Shown: in pieces, positions 17,464 through 27,608 of the stretch
Layout of the letters: every line of letters begins with the position of its first letter
Numbering within the stretch: the first letter of the stretch is position 1
Source of the DNA: Virgibacillus natechei
GTDB lineage: Bacteria > Bacillota > Bacilli > Bacillales > Amphibacillaceae
DNA: 64,000 nt
Assembly (NCBI RefSeq): GCF_026013645.1
Contig: NZ_CP110224.1
Coordinates: forward strand, 1,612,001 to 1,676,000
Reading direction: 5' to 3'
Translations under genes and position numbers: made by a program
Notes under the pieces: model-generated
Seen by the model: only the letters and a program-made list of their open reading frames with translations
The model's database searches: none
Told to the model about the DNA's origin: nothing

Positions 17464-17895
17464 ATGTTCATGGGTGAATTTCAACACAACATTGATACAA
17501 AAGGTAGAATAATTGTACCTTCCAAGTTTCGCGAGGAGCTTGGTGAGAAGTTTGTTGTTACTCGTGGACTGGATAAATGTCTGTTCGCTTATCCAATGAA
17601 TGAATGGAAAATATTAGAAGAGAAATTAAAAAAACTCCCATTAACTAAAAAGGATGCTCGTGCATTTACAAGGTTTTTCTTTTCTGGAGCCATAGAATGT
17701 GAAGTCGATAATCAGGGAAGAATAAACATTCCACAACCATTAAGGAAATACGCTGTTTTGGATAAAGAATGCGTAGTAATAGGTGTTTCCAACCGTATCG
17801 AATTTTGGGCGAGTGAGAATTGGGAAGATTATTTTAATGATTCTGAGGAATCTTTTGCTGAAATCGCTGAAAATCTAATGGATTTTGATATTTAA
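17464..17895 (+). CDS. mraZ: Transcriptional regulator MraZ
   Basis: A 143-residue protein with two SpoVT-AbrB-like domains, each carrying the DxxGR core ([17 protein letters not shown] near residue 11, [17 protein letters not shown] near residue 83). MraZ forms a ring and binds direct repeats in its own promoter, controlling the division and cell wall cluster it heads. Length equals that of B. subtilis MraZ. The start [11 protein letters not shown] is conserved; an upstream extension to 17419 runs through the promoter and is rejected. GAAGGTGG lies about 11 nt upstream. Confidence 0.95.
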   Translation: MFMGEFQHNIDTKGRIIVPSKFREELGEKFVVTRGLDKCLFAYPMNEWKILEEKLKKLPLTKKDARAFTRFFFSGAIECEVDNQGRINIPQPLRKYAVLDKECVVIGVSNRIEFWASENWEDYFNDSEESFAEIAENLMDFDI

Positions 17896-17954
17896 TAATC
17901 AAGTTGGAAGTACTGCCAAATACGTCGTGGATAATATTTAAAGTGGGTGTATCG

Positions 17955-18935
17955 ATGTTCGAACATTATAGTGTATTAAGAGATGAAACGATTAAAGGAT
18001 TGGCAATCAAGCCTAGTGGTACCTATATAGATTGTACAGTTGGCGGTGGTGGTCATGCCGAACAAATTGCCTCACAACTGGATGAAAGTGGTTTGCTTGT
18101 AGCGTTTGATCAGGATCTGGAGGCATTAGAAGCTGCTAAAATAAGGTTAGAGGCATATAAGGACCGCATCGTTTATATTCACTCTAATTTTCGAGGTCTT
18201 GTGAAGGAACTACAGCGGCATAACATTCATCATGTGGATGGAATACTGTTCGATCTTGGTGTATCTTCACCACAATTGGACAGAGGCGAAAGAGGGTTTA
18301 GTTATCAACATGATGCGCAGTTGGACATGCGCATGAACCAAACCCAGAACCTTACTGCTTTTGAGATTGTCAATCGCTGGTCATACAATGACATGGTATC
18401 GATTTTTTTCAAATATGGAGAAGAAAAATTTTCGAAACAAATAGCCAGAAAAATTGAAGAATATAGAAAAATGGATGAGATTAACACGACGCATCAGTTA
18501 GTCGAATTAATTAAAGATGGTATACCTGCTCCTGCGCGCAGGAAAGGTGGACATCCAGCGAAACGTATTTTTCAGGCACTGCGTATTGCAGTAAATGACG
18601 AGTTAGAAGCGTTTAGTGATGCACTTCATCAAGCTGCAGAAATAATAGACATAAATGGGCGAATTGTAGTCATTACCTTTCACTCACTTGAAGACAGACT
18701 ATGTAAACAAGCTTTTAAAAAATGGAGTACAGCGAAGGAAACACCAAGAAACTTGCCAGTAATCCCAAAAGACCACGAACCTCCTTTTAATCTAATTACG
18801 AGAAAACCAGTAATAGCAACGGAAGATGAATTGGAGTCAAATCGAAGGTCAAGATCAGCAAAACTTCGTGTTATTGAAAAAGTTGACGTGTGGAAAGAAC
18901 AATTCACCTATGGAGAAGGGCGGAATAAACAATGA
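17955..18935 (+). CDS. rsmH: 16S rRNA (cytosine1402-N4)-methyltransferase RsmH
   Basis: SAM-dependent enzyme that methylates N4 of C1402 in the 30S decoding centre (formerly MraW). 326 residues, starting [16 protein letters not shown]. The SAM motif is [19 protein letters not shown] (about residue 24), followed by [28 protein letters not shown] and [15 protein letters not shown], all diagnostic. The ATG at 17955 is the conserved start; sequence upstream in frame is unrelated. The last codons overlap ftsL by 4 bp, showing translational coupling. Confidence 0.96.
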   Translation: MFEHYSVLRDETIKGLAIKPSGTYIDCTVGGGGHAEQIASQLDESGLLVAFDQDLEALEAAKIRLEAYKDRIVYIHSNFRGLVKELQRHNIHHVDGILFDLGVSSPQLDRGERGFSYQHDAQLDMRMNQTQNLTAFEIVNRWSYNDMVSIFFKYGEEKFSKQIARKIEEYRKMDEINTTHQLVELIKDGIPAPARRKGGHPAKRIFQALRIAVNDELEAFSDALHQAAEIIDINGRIVVITFHSLEDRLCKQAFKKWSTAKETPRNLPVIPKDHEPPFNLITRKPVIATEDELESNRRSRSAKLRVIEKVDVWKEQFTYGEGRNKQ

Positions 18936-19309
18936 GTGCAAATCATGCTAGACACTGGACGCAGCCAAGCAGACCAACAGATATACCACATAAGGAATCA
19001 GAAGTTGCTGTTAAAGTACGTAAACAGCCTTGGATAACAAAAGGTGAAAAAATTATTTATTCTATAATAGCAACTTGTTTAATCATTGCCGGTATCTTAA
19101 CAGTCTCCTATTCTTCATCCACAGAATCACTAAACAGGGAATTGCAATCACTGGAGCAAACGGTACAAAATCAACAAGTTACCAATGAAGCACTTCTATT
19201 TGAGGTGAAGGAATTAAGCAGACCGGAGAGAATTACAAGTATTGCAAAAGATAACGACCTTAAAATACAAGATGCAGAAGTGATGCAAGCAAACTCATTT
19301 AATAATTAA
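18932..19309 (+). CDS. ftsL: Cell division protein FtsL
   Basis: A 125-residue bitopic protein: a cytoplasmic N-terminus of about 45 residues, one transmembrane helix (about 46-64), and an extracytoplasmic leucine-zipper-like coiled coil (about 68-100) ending in [20 protein letters not shown]. FtsL forms a complex with DivIB and DivIC at the septum and helps activate PBP2B/FtsW. Sequence is poorly conserved in the family; the call rests on topology, size and position between rsmH and pbpB, where its ATG overlaps the rsmH stop. Confidence 0.9.
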   Translation: MSANHARHWTQPSRPTDIPHKESEVAVKVRKQPWITKGEKIIYSIIATCLIIAGILTVSYSSSTESLNRELQSLEQTVQNQQVTNEALLFEVKELSRPERITSIAKDNDLKIQDAEVMQANSFNN

Positions 19310-19325
19310 TCAAGGGGAACATGTT

Positions 19326-21578
19326 ATGAGAAAAAATAAACAAACTCACCTCATGGCTGGAATTCTAATTGTATTCTTTGCAGGAGTCTTTTTGATACTA
19401 ACAGGTCGTTTCATGTATATACAGGCAACGGGGGAAATCAATGATGTTTCATTAGAAGAATGGGCAGATCAAAAACGGACAACTTCCCATACGTTAGATT
19501 CCGAACGTGGTGGGATTTTTGATAATAATGGAATGACACTAGCTTACGATCGGCCAACATTTCGGATATATGCAGTTGTAGATGAGTCCTATTCCAATGA
19601 TTTAGAAGAACCGGTGCACGTTGATGACCATCAACAAGCTGCACAGGAATTGGCACCTATATTAGAGATGGAAGAAAGTGATATTTTAAGTCGACTTCAA
19701 AATGGAGCGGAAAACGAACAATTCCAGGTCGAATTTGGTAGCGCAGGAAATGGTCTTTCGCAACAAGAAAGAGATGACATAGTAGATTTGGATCTATCAG
19801 GCATAAACTTTGAAAAAGAAGCGGTTCGTTATTACCCAAATGGTGTATTCGCCTCCCATATAATTGGATTTGCCAGAGATTCGGAAACGGAAACGGATGA
19901 TGGTGAAATAATAAGGGAAATATCTGGTGAAGCTGGTATAGAAAATGAAATGGACGATATATTAAGCGGGCAGGATGGCTATATATCCTACCAACGTGAT
20001 AGGTTTAACAATAAACTAGTGGATCCAAATGAAGTCATTCAACAGCCTGAAGATGGAAATAATGTATATTTAACGATTGACCAAAAGATCCAGACCTTAT
20101 TGGAAGACACATTATCCCAAGTAGAGGAAGATTATAATCCAGAAAGTATGACTGCAGTTGTGATGGATCCAAATACAGGTGAAGTTATAGCGATGAGTAA
20201 TAGACCAAGTTATAATCCTAATGATCCTTCTGATGTGAAAAACTGGTATAATGATGTCATCTCCAATCCATTCGAACCTGGATCCACTGTTAAAATGTTC
20301 ACATGGGCAGCTGCGATAGAAGAAGGAGTCTATAATGGAGATGAAGAATTTAGCTCCGGAAGTTACCGTGCGAACGAACAATTAGACCCCATTCATGATC
20401 ATAATAACGGGGATGGTTGGGGATCCATTTCATACGATGAAGGATTTATTCGATCATCGAATGTTGCCACAGCTAAGTTATTATGGGAAAAGATGGGGGC
20501 TGAAACGTACTTAGAGTATATAGAAGCGTTTGACCTGGATAAAGAAACAGGAATTGATTTACCAGGGGAAGTAGCTGGTGATGTTTTATATAACTGGCCA
20601 CTGGAGAAAATAACAACCTCTTTCGGACAAGGTAGTACAATGACGCCTATCCAGCAAATGAAAGCTGCTACAGCAATTGCAAATGATGGTGAAATGTTAC
20701 AACCATATGTGATTCAGTCAATTGTTGACTCGTCAACAGGAGATGTTATCGAAGAGAAATCGCCACATGTAGTTGGTGATCCAATTTCAGCGGATACTTC
20801 AGAGGAGGTTAGAAGACTACTTGATGCTGCGGTTAATTCAGAAAATGCAACAGGAGCGAAATATAGCTTAGATGATTATACAGTTGGTGGAAAGACAGGT
20901 ACAGCACAAATTCCAGGTTCAGATGGAACTTACCAAACTGGTCGTGAAAATCTTGCCTTTTCATTTTTAGGAATGGCTCCAATAGATGACCCTGAAATGA
21001 TGATGTATGTATCAGTTAAGCAACCAGAACTCGCGAGCACGGATGTTGGATCAGATCCTGTTGCGTTTATATTTAATAATGTCATGGAAAATAGCTTACA
21101 TTATTTAAATATAGAACCTGATAAAGGTGTAGATTCTTCAGTCGAGCAAGTTGAAATACCAGGTCTTGTGGGTAAAGATTCCTCTAACGCCGAACAAACA
21201 TTGATTGATCTTGGTTTAAGGGTTGCAACGATTGGTTCAGGTGAAATAGTTGCTGCTAATGTAGAAGAAGGTGATGAAATACTCCCTAATGACCGCGTTA
21301 TATTAGTTACAGACGAACCCACAATGCCAGATGTAACTGGCTGGTCGTTACGGGATGTAATGGAACTGGCAAATTTACTACAACTAGAGGTCGAAGCGTT
21401 TGGACATGGCTATGTTGATACACAAAGTATGGAAGAGGATACTCCTATAGATGAAGGTGACTATCTAGGTGTGGAATTAATACTTCCAGGTGAGAATAAT
21501 ACCGAAGAAGAAATAACGGACCATGAAGAATCCGAACAAAGTGATGCTCCCGAAGATGAATCACTTGATACAGAATAA
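19326..21578 (+). CDS. pbpB: Penicillin-binding protein 2B, septal transpeptidase
   Basis: Class B PBP of 750 residues. It has an N-terminal transmembrane helix (about 9-29) and a dimerisation domain, then a transpeptidase domain with the active-site serine in STVK (S320), an SSN motif near residue 377 and KTGTAQ near residue 520. Two PASTA domains follow (about 605-710). It builds septal peptidoglycan with FtsW in the divisome. The protein ends in an unusually acidic tail of about 30 residues rich in Glu and Asp, beyond the 716 residues of B. subtilis PBP2B and suggestive of salt adaptation. AAGGGGA precedes the ATG. Confidence 0.95.
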   Translation: MRKNKQTHLMAGILIVFFAGVFLILTGRFMYIQATGEINDVSLEEWADQKRTTSHTLDSERGGIFDNNGMTLAYDRPTFRIYAVVDESYSNDLEEPVHVDDHQQAAQELAPILEMEESDILSRLQNGAENEQFQVEFGSAGNGLSQQERDDIVDLDLSGINFEKEAVRYYPNGVFASHIIGFARDSETETDDGEIIREISGEAGIENEMDDILSGQDGYISYQRDRFNNKLVDPNEVIQQPEDGNNVYLTIDQKIQTLLEDTLSQVEEDYNPESMTAVVMDPNTGEVIAMSNRPSYNPNDPSDVKNWYNDVISNPFEPGSTVKMFTWAAAIEEGVYNGDEEFSSGSYRANEQLDPIHDHNNGDGWGSISYDEGFIRSSNVATAKLLWEKMGAETYLEYIEAFDLDKETGIDLPGEVAGDVLYNWPLEKITTSFGQGSTMTPIQQMKAATAIANDGEMLQPYVIQSIVDSSTGDVIEEKSPHVVGDPISADTSEEVRRLLDAAVNSENATGAKYSLDDYTVGGKTGTAQIPGSDGTYQTGRENLAFSFLGMAPIDDPEMMMYVSVKQPELASTDVGSDPVAFIFNNVMENSLHYLNIEPDKGVDSSVEQVEIPGLVGKDSSNAEQTLIDLGLRVATIGSGEIVAANVEEGDEILPNDRVILVTDEPTMPDVTGWSLRDVMELANLLQLEVEAFGHGYVDTQSMEEDTPIDEGDYLGVELILPGENNTEEEITDHEESEQSDAPEDESLDTE

Positions 21579-21613
21579 TAGAAAAAAAGTTTTTTATCTA
21601 ATGTTAAACAGTG

Positions 21614-21642
21614 TTCTATTCAGTTTTTTTACTTCATATAGT
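21614..21642 (+). promoter_or_regulatory. Possible sigma-E promoter of spoVD
   Basis: TTCTATT, 14 bp, CATATAGT: a reasonable match to the sigma-E pattern (ATATT-like -35, CATACAnT -10). It lies about 35 bp before the spoVD start. B. subtilis spoVD is transcribed by sigma-E. Confidence 0.4.
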
Positions 21643-21676
21643 TGATACAAGCCTACCTATGAAAAGGGGATGGAAA

Positions 21677-23608
21677 ATGAAACGTGTATCTACTTTTATA
21701 GTAAAAAAACGAATAGTCATTGTTTTTCTTTTTGGGTTACTAATTATGGGTATAATGGTGTTTCGATTGGGGTATGTTCAATTTGTTCTTGGTGATGAAC
21801 TAATGGAAAAAGCAGATGAATCTTGGAGTAGGGATATAACCTTTGAAGCAGATCGAGGGACCATTTTGGACCGAAATGATGAGGTATTAGCAGAAAATGT
21901 TTCTGCGCCCTCTGTTATGGTTGTACCTCGACAAATTGAAGATCCAGAAAGTACTGCTGAAAGTTTAGCTGGCATTTTGGATTTGTCAGTTGAGGAAGCT
22001 TATGCGTACCTTACAGAAAATCAAAATATCGTATCCATACACCCAGAGGGTAGAAAAATTGACGAGGATCAAGAAGGAGCCCTTCGAACACTTAATATCG
22101 ATGGCGTTTATCTAGCTAAAGATTCAAAACGCCACTATCCAGATGGCGATAATTTATCACATGTATTAGGTTTTACTGGGATTGATAATCAGGGTTTGAT
22201 GGGGTTAGAGTTATATTATGATGATAACTTAAAAGGCGAGCAAGGTAGCCTTTCCTACTATTCAGATGCAAAGGGACATCGGTTAGATGAGCTTGCAGAC
22301 AATTATACCTCTCCAGTTGATGGATTGAATTTAAAGACGACTGTCGATTCAAAAGTACAAACTATTATAGAGCGTGAATTGGACTTAGCTGTATCTAAAT
22401 ATAATCCGGATGGTGCTCTGGCAATTGCTGTAAACCCAAAAACAGGAGGAGTTCTGGGAATGTCAACCAGACCAAATTTTAGTCCAGAAAATTATCAAGA
22501 AGTGGATGCTTCTATTTTCGACCGGAATTTGCCGATTTGGAGTACGTATGAACCAGGATCAACTTTTAAAATAATTACGTTAGCTGCAGCCCTGGAAGAA
22601 GGTGTTGTAGATTTAGAAGAAGACACCTTTGATGATGACGGAGCTATATCTGTAGGGGGAACGGATCTACATTGCTGGAAAACTGGTGGACACGGTGAAC
22701 AAACGTACCTTGAAGTCGTACAGAATTCCTGTAACCCAGGATTTGTTAATCTTGGACAAGAATTAGGAACGGAACGGTTATTTACGTACATTGATAATTT
22801 TGGATTTGGGGAAGAAACAGGAATTGATTTGCAAGGAGAAGGCAATGGGATTCTTTTTAATCCAGAAAACGTTGGCCCACTAGAATTAGGTACAACATCT
22901 TTTGGTCAAGGAGTCTCTGTTACACCTATTCAGCAAATTATGGCGGTAGCTGCAAGTGTGAATGGTGGCTACTTGTATGAACCTCATATTGCTCAGGAAT
23001 GGGTGGATCCGATTACGGAAGAAACGGTAGAAAGAATGGAACCGAATCTAAAAGATAGAGTCCTCTCAGAATCCACATCTGAAGAAATCCGTCATGCATT
23101 GGAAAGTGTTGTTGCACAAGGGACAGGCAGACCTGCATATGTTGATGGATATAGAGTTGGTGGAAAAACGGGAACAGCACAAAAAGTAGGTCCTGATGGA
23201 ACCTATATGGAAAATAATTATGTTGTTTCATTTATGGGATTTGCCCCTGCTGATGATCCAGAAATAGTTGTATACCTTGCTGTAGATAATCCAAAAGATA
23301 CAATACAATTCGGTGGAGTAGTGGCAGCCCCGATCGTTGGAACCGTGATTGGAGACAGTTTGCGTGCATTAGACGTCGAACCACGTACAAGTGGTCTAGA
23401 TAAAGACTACCAATGGCCAGAACAACCGAGAGTTGAAGTTCCTGATCTAGTTGGTTTATCTACAGGTGATTTAGCTGAATTCATGACAAATTTATCAATT
23501 GAGACAAGTGGATCAGGTGATCATATTATCGATCAAGCGCCAAGTCCAGGATCACACGTTGAAGAGGGGTCGACAATGAGAATTTATTTATCCGATGAAG
23601 AAAATTAA
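21677..23608 (+). CDS. spoVD: Stage V sporulation protein D, spore cortex transpeptidase
   Basis: Class B PBP of 643 residues (B. subtilis 646). It has an N-terminal anchor (about 13-33) then RLGYVQFV, the active-site serine in STFK (S295), an SCN motif near 353, KTGTAQK near 497, and a single C-terminal PASTA domain. SpoVD works with SpoVE in the mother-cell side of the forespore membrane to build cortex peptidoglycan. The start MKRVSTF is conserved and has AAAAGGGG about 9 nt upstream; longer in-frame starts at 21611 or 21659 are less likely. Adjacent to its vegetative paralogue pbpB, as in B. subtilis. Confidence 0.95.
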   Translation: MKRVSTFIVKKRIVIVFLFGLLIMGIMVFRLGYVQFVLGDELMEKADESWSRDITFEADRGTILDRNDEVLAENVSAPSVMVVPRQIEDPESTAESLAGILDLSVEEAYAYLTENQNIVSIHPEGRKIDEDQEGALRTLNIDGVYLAKDSKRHYPDGDNLSHVLGFTGIDNQGLMGLELYYDDNLKGEQGSLSYYSDAKGHRLDELADNYTSPVDGLNLKTTVDSKVQTIIERELDLAVSKYNPDGALAIAVNPKTGGVLGMSTRPNFSPENYQEVDASIFDRNLPIWSTYEPGSTFKIITLAAALEEGVVDLEEDTFDDDGAISVGGTDLHCWKTGGHGEQTYLEVVQNSCNPGFVNLGQELGTERLFTYIDNFGFGEETGIDLQGEGNGILFNPENVGPLELGTTSFGQGVSVTPIQQIMAVAASVNGGYLYEPHIAQEWVDPITEETVERMEPNLKDRVLSESTSEEIRHALESVVAQGTGRPAYVDGYRVGGKTGTAQKVGPDGTYMENNYVVSFMGFAPADDPEIVVYLAVDNPKDTIQFGGVVAAPIVGTVIGDSLRALDVEPRTSGLDKDYQWPEQPRVEVPDLVGLSTGDLAEFMTNLSIETSGSGDHIIDQAPSPGSHVEEGSTMRIYLSDEEN

Positions 23609-23661
23609 TGGTCGTGTATCCAACTAAAGTTTGCTATAATAATGAAGGAAATTAATCTTAG

Positions 23662-23683
23662 AAGAGGGTGGTTCCGCCCTCTT
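23662..23683. other. Stem-loop between spoVD and murE
   Basis: AAGAGGG and CCCTCTT arms with an 8-nt loop, just before the murE leader. It has no T-tract, so termination would be weak. It may partly shield murE from sporulation transcripts or only be an mRNA end. Confidence 0.4.
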
Positions 23684-23742
23684 AAAAAATGAAGTAAAAC
23701 AGAATAGATATGTTGGATAAATCTGTAGATAGGATGTTGTTA

Positions 23743-25218
23743 ATGAAATTAACTGAAGTTCTTTTAAGTTTGACGTTCTATGAAGCTACCTCATCTATTG
23801 AAGGTATTGAAGTTAATAACATTGAAATTGATTCACGTAACGTGAAACCGGGAAGCCTTTTTGTATGTATTGATGGTTTTACAGTAGATGGTCATGACTA
23901 TGTGCAACAGGCAGTTGATAACGGTGCGATCGCCATTATCGCTGAAAAAAAAGTGACGTCCTCAGTTCCCACTATTTTTGTTCCCAATAGTTCTAGAACG
24001 CTAGCCATGCTTGCAGTTACGTTTTATAACAACCCAACTCGTACTATTCCTCTAATAGGCGTTACTGGTACAAATGGAAAAACAACTGTAACTTATTTAT
24101 TAGATACAATTTTCAATAAGCATCATAAAAAGACAGGTGTAATTGGTACCATCCAAATGAAAATAGGGGAAGAAATTTATCCGATCGAGAATACTACGCC
24201 GGATGCCCTTCTTTTGCAACAATCATTTAAAAAAATGCTTGATCAGCATGTAGATCAAGCTATTATGGAAGTTTCGTCACATGCACTTGATATAGGTAGG
24301 GTTTACGGTTGTGATTTCGATATTGCGATTTTCACAAACCTTTCCCAGGATCATTTAGATTATCATAATAGTATAGATGATTATTTGCGTGCAAAAATTC
24401 TTTTGTTTGCTCAATTAGGGAATACTTATCATGAAGGCACCCAAAAATATGCTATTATTAATGAGGATGACCCTTCAAGTAAGCTTATTAAACAAAGTAC
24501 TGCACAGCACGTTCTAACATATGGTTATAAAAACGATGCAGATGTAATGGCAACACATGTAAAGTTGCATGCTGAAGGAACATCTTTTCTTCTGTGGACA
24601 CCTATAGGTACAATAGATATCAATAGTAGACTCATAGGCATGTTTAATGTATATAATATGTTAGCCGCTAGTGCAGCAGCTATTGCTAGCAATGTTCCAT
24701 TAGATATCATCAAATATGCGCTAGAGAGTATTAAAGGGGTAAATGGACGATTTGAACCTGTTGCTACAGAACAACCGTATGCTGTCATTGTCGATTATGC
24801 ACATACTCCAGATTCACTAGAGAATGTATTAGCAACGATGAAAGATTTCGCAAAGAAAAATATATATGTTGTAATTGGATGTGGTGGAGATCGTGATCGA
24901 ACAAAACGTCCACTCATGGCAACTGTCGCATTACAATATGCAGATCATGCGATATTTACGTCTGATAACCCGCGTTCTGAGGATCCACAATCCATTTTAG
25001 ATGATATGATAACAGGGATAGATTATGATAGAAGGAAGTATGAAGTAATTGAGGATCGGAAAGAAGCGATTTATAAAGCAATAGAACATGCACAAGCGGA
25101 TGATATTGTGCTAATTGCTGGTAAAGGTCATGAAACATATCAGCAGATTGGACACGTGAAATACGATTTTGATGACCGGAGAATAGCGGAAGAGGCAATT
25201 CGAACGAAGGAGAAATAG
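23743..25218 (+). CDS. murE: UDP-MurNAc-tripeptide synthetase (meso-DAP adding)
   Basis: Cytoplasmic Mur ligase of 491 residues, adding the third residue to UDP-MurNAc-Ala-Glu. The ATP loop is GVTGTNGKTTVTYLLD (about residue 107), HALDIGR and NLSQDHLDYH follow, and the substrate-specifying DNPR motif lies at residues 408-411, indicating meso-diaminopimelate. The conserved start MKLTEVLL has only a weak GATAGG upstream; extra in-frame codons to 23710 are unlikely. murF starts 2 bp after its stop. Confidence 0.95.
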   Translation: MKLTEVLLSLTFYEATSSIEGIEVNNIEIDSRNVKPGSLFVCIDGFTVDGHDYVQQAVDNGAIAIIAEKKVTSSVPTIFVPNSSRTLAMLAVTFYNNPTRTIPLIGVTGTNGKTTVTYLLDTIFNKHHKKTGVIGTIQMKIGEEIYPIENTTPDALLLQQSFKKMLDQHVDQAIMEVSSHALDIGRVYGCDFDIAIFTNLSQDHLDYHNSIDDYLRAKILLFAQLGNTYHEGTQKYAIINEDDPSSKLIKQSTAQHVLTYGYKNDADVMATHVKLHAEGTSFLLWTPIGTIDINSRLIGMFNVYNMLAASAAAIASNVPLDIIKYALESIKGVNGRFEPVATEQPYAVIVDYAHTPDSLENVLATMKDFAKKNIYVVIGCGGDRDRTKRPLMATVALQYADHAIFTSDNPRSEDPQSILDDMITGIDYDRRKYEVIEDRKEAIYKAIEHAQADDIVLIAGKGHETYQQIGHVKYDFDDRRIAEEAIRTKEK

Positions 25219-25220
25219 AT

Positions 25221-26585
25221 ATGTTATTTACTACAAGATGGTTATCCTCCATTTTTACTGATTTCAATAGGAATACAGATGAGCCAATTGCAATTGAAGA
25301 AGTCTTTACGGATAGTCGTGTACAAGTGAAAAATGCTTTATTCGTCCCGATAATTGGTGAAAATTTTGACGGACATCATTACCTGAAGCAGGCTATTGCC
25401 AATGGAGCTGTAGCTGCTTTATGGAATCGGGAGACAAGCCTACCAGAATCCCTCCCAACTGATTTCCTTGTGTTCTATGTGGACGATACAATAGGTTCTT
25501 TGCAACAATTGGCTACCAATTATAGAGATGAAATTAATCCAATTGTAATTGGAATTACGGGATCCAATGGAAAAACAACTACAAAGGATCTCGTAGCTTC
25601 TATGCTCAAAGAAGTTTATGAAACCCATTATACAAATGGTAATTTCAATAATCATATCGGCCTGCCGTTAACGATTTTATCAATGCCAAGAAACACGCAA
25701 GTACTAGTATTGGAAATGGGGATGAGTGATTTTGGAGAGATTGATTTATTATCCAAGATAGCCACGCCAGATCATGTTATGATAACCAATATTGGTGAAT
25801 CCCATATTGAACATTTAGGATCTAGAGAAGGAATAAAAGAAGCAAAAATGGAAATCACGAATGGTATGAAGACAGATGGATTGGTATTTATTGATGGGGA
25901 TGAGCCATTATTAAAAGACATCCATAAGCAGAAAAATTGTATTACATGTGGCTTTCGTGAGGATAATGATGTAATTATTCAAAACGTCGATGTTAGGCTT
26001 AACCATACAAATTTTCAACTTGCAGACGGAAATGCGTATATGGTTCCGTTACTTGGAAAACATCATGCATTAAATGCAGCTCTTGCTATAGCACTTGGAG
26101 AGCGTTTAGGAGTTAATTCGGAGCGGAGAAAGAATGCATTGCTTTCCTTACAGCAAACAGGCATGCGTTTTGAAATGGTTAGAGGCATGAATGACGCATC
26201 GATTATTAATGATGCATATAACGCGTCACCGACCTCTATGAAAGCAGCAATTGACGTGGTTAAACAGATGGATGGCTTTGTAGAAAAAGTGCTCATTCTA
26301 GGGGATGTGTTAGAATTAGGAGAACATTCTGAAGAGATGCACCGTTCTGTAGCAAGTCATATTGATGCTCCAATTACGGCAATATTAACATACGGAGATG
26401 AAGCAGCTTATATTTCTGAAGCAGTTAAAGAAAATAACCCATCGTTATATTGTAGTCACTTCCATTCAAAAGAAGAACTAATATATGCGCTTCAACCTTA
26501 TTTAAAAAGAGAGTCATTACTTTTATTCAAAGCTTCAAGGGGATTACAATTTGAATCATTTATCAATGAAATTATACATCCATAA
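25221..26585 (+). CDS. murF: UDP-MurNAc-tripeptide D-Ala-D-Ala ligase
   Basis: Completes the UDP-MurNAc-pentapeptide. A 454-residue Mur ligase with the ATP loop [19 protein letters not shown] (about residue 111), the NIGESHIEHLGSREGI region (about 190) and the NDAYNASPTSMKAAI motif (about 332) specific for MurF. GAAGGAG is found in the end of murE. In B. subtilis 168 murF lies elsewhere on the chromosome, whereas here, as in many bacteria, it sits between murE and mraY. Confidence 0.95.
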   Translation: MLFTTRWLSSIFTDFNRNTDEPIAIEEVFTDSRVQVKNALFVPIIGENFDGHHYLKQAIANGAVAALWNRETSLPESLPTDFLVFYVDDTIGSLQQLATNYRDEINPIVIGITGSNGKTTTKDLVASMLKEVYETHYTNGNFNNHIGLPLTILSMPRNTQVLVLEMGMSDFGEIDLLSKIATPDHVMITNIGESHIEHLGSREGIKEAKMEITNGMKTDGLVFIDGDEPLLKDIHKQKNCITCGFREDNDVIIQNVDVRLNHTNFQLADGNAYMVPLLGKHHALNAALAIALGERLGVNSERRKNALLSLQQTGMRFEMVRGMNDASIINDAYNASPTSMKAAIDVVKQMDGFVEKVLILGDVLELGEHSEEMHRSVASHIDAPITAILTYGDEAAYISEAVKENNPSLYCSHFHSKEELIYALQPYLKRESLLLFKASRGLQFESFINEIIHP

Positions 26586-26621
26586 ATTGTATGGACGGTT
26601 ATTGTACGAGGAGGAAATAAA

Positions 26622-27608
26622 GTGAATATAACTATATTATTGATGACAATTGCAATAGCATTTTTAATTACCGTCCTTTTGTCTCCACTATTTATCCCGT
26701 TTCTAAGACGTTTAAAGTTTGGACAAAGCATTAGAGAAGACGGCCCAGAGTCACATTTAAAGAAGACTGGTACCCCAACAATGGGGGGGCTAATGATTGT
26801 TTTTGGTATCGTCATCACAGCGATTATAATGGCTAGTAAGGTAAGTCAAGATGGAATTGGTTACGAGCTTTGGCTATTATTAATGGTTCTGGTAGGATTT
26901 GGGATTTTAGGGTTTCTGGATGATTTTATTAAAGTAGCAATGAAACGGAACTTAGGATTAACTTCGAAACAAAAATTATTGGGACAAGTTGTTATAGCAC
27001 TTGTATTTTATTATATTTTACAAAGTCAGGACTTTCCTACATATATTCAAATACCTGGTACCACTATTCAATGGGAACTTGGATGGGTATATGCACTACT
27101 AATTATATTTATGCTAGTTGGTTCATCGAATGCAGTTAACTTAACGGATGGTTTAGATGGATTATTGGCAGGGACTGCTGTTATTGCTTTTGGAGCTTTC
27201 GGTATCTTGGCATGGTCTAGTTTTGCATCAGTAGAAGTTACGATTTTTGCTTTGGCTGCTGTTGGTGCATTGCTTGGATTTCTGGTGTTCAATGCACATC
27301 CAGCTAAGGTGTTTATGGGAGATACCGGTTCACTCGCATTAGGTGGTGCAATAGCAGGAATAGCTATTTTAACAAAAATGGAAGTTATTTTAATTATTAT
27401 TGGCGGTGTGTTTGTAATGGAAACACTCTCCGTTATTATCCAGGTTATTTCGTTTAAAACAACAGGTAAAAGAGTGTTTAAAATGAGCCCATTACATCAC
27501 CATTACGAATTGATGGGATGGTCCGAATGGCGGGTAGTAACCACCTTTTGGTTAATAGGACTTGTTTTTGCGGCTCTTGGTATTTATATTGAGGTGGGGA
27601 TAGGTTGA
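26622..27608 (+). CDS. mraY: Phospho-MurNAc-pentapeptide transferase MraY
   Basis: Polytopic membrane enzyme that makes lipid I from UDP-MurNAc-pentapeptide and undecaprenyl phosphate; 328 residues with about ten transmembrane helices. Diagnostic motifs include GTPTMGG (about residue 50), the catalytic DDFIKV segment (about 99), NLTDGLDGL (about 172), [12 protein letters not shown] (about 230) and the histidine cluster [14 protein letters not shown] (about 288). GTG start at 26622 with GAGGAGG upstream. It overlaps murD by 4 bp. Confidence 0.95.
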   Translation: MNITILLMTIAIAFLITVLLSPLFIPFLRRLKFGQSIREDGPESHLKKTGTPTMGGLMIVFGIVITAIIMASKVSQDGIGYELWLLLMVLVGFGILGFLDDFIKVAMKRNLGLTSKQKLLGQVVIALVFYYILQSQDFPTYIQIPGTTIQWELGWVYALLIIFMLVGSSNAVNLTDGLDGLLAGTAVIAFGAFGILAWSSFASVEVTIFALAAVGALLGFLVFNAHPAKVFMGDTGSLALGGAIAGIAILTKMEVILIIIGGVFVMETLSVIIQVISFKTTGKRVFKMSPLHHHYELMGWSEWRVVTTFWLIGLVFAALGIYIEVGIG

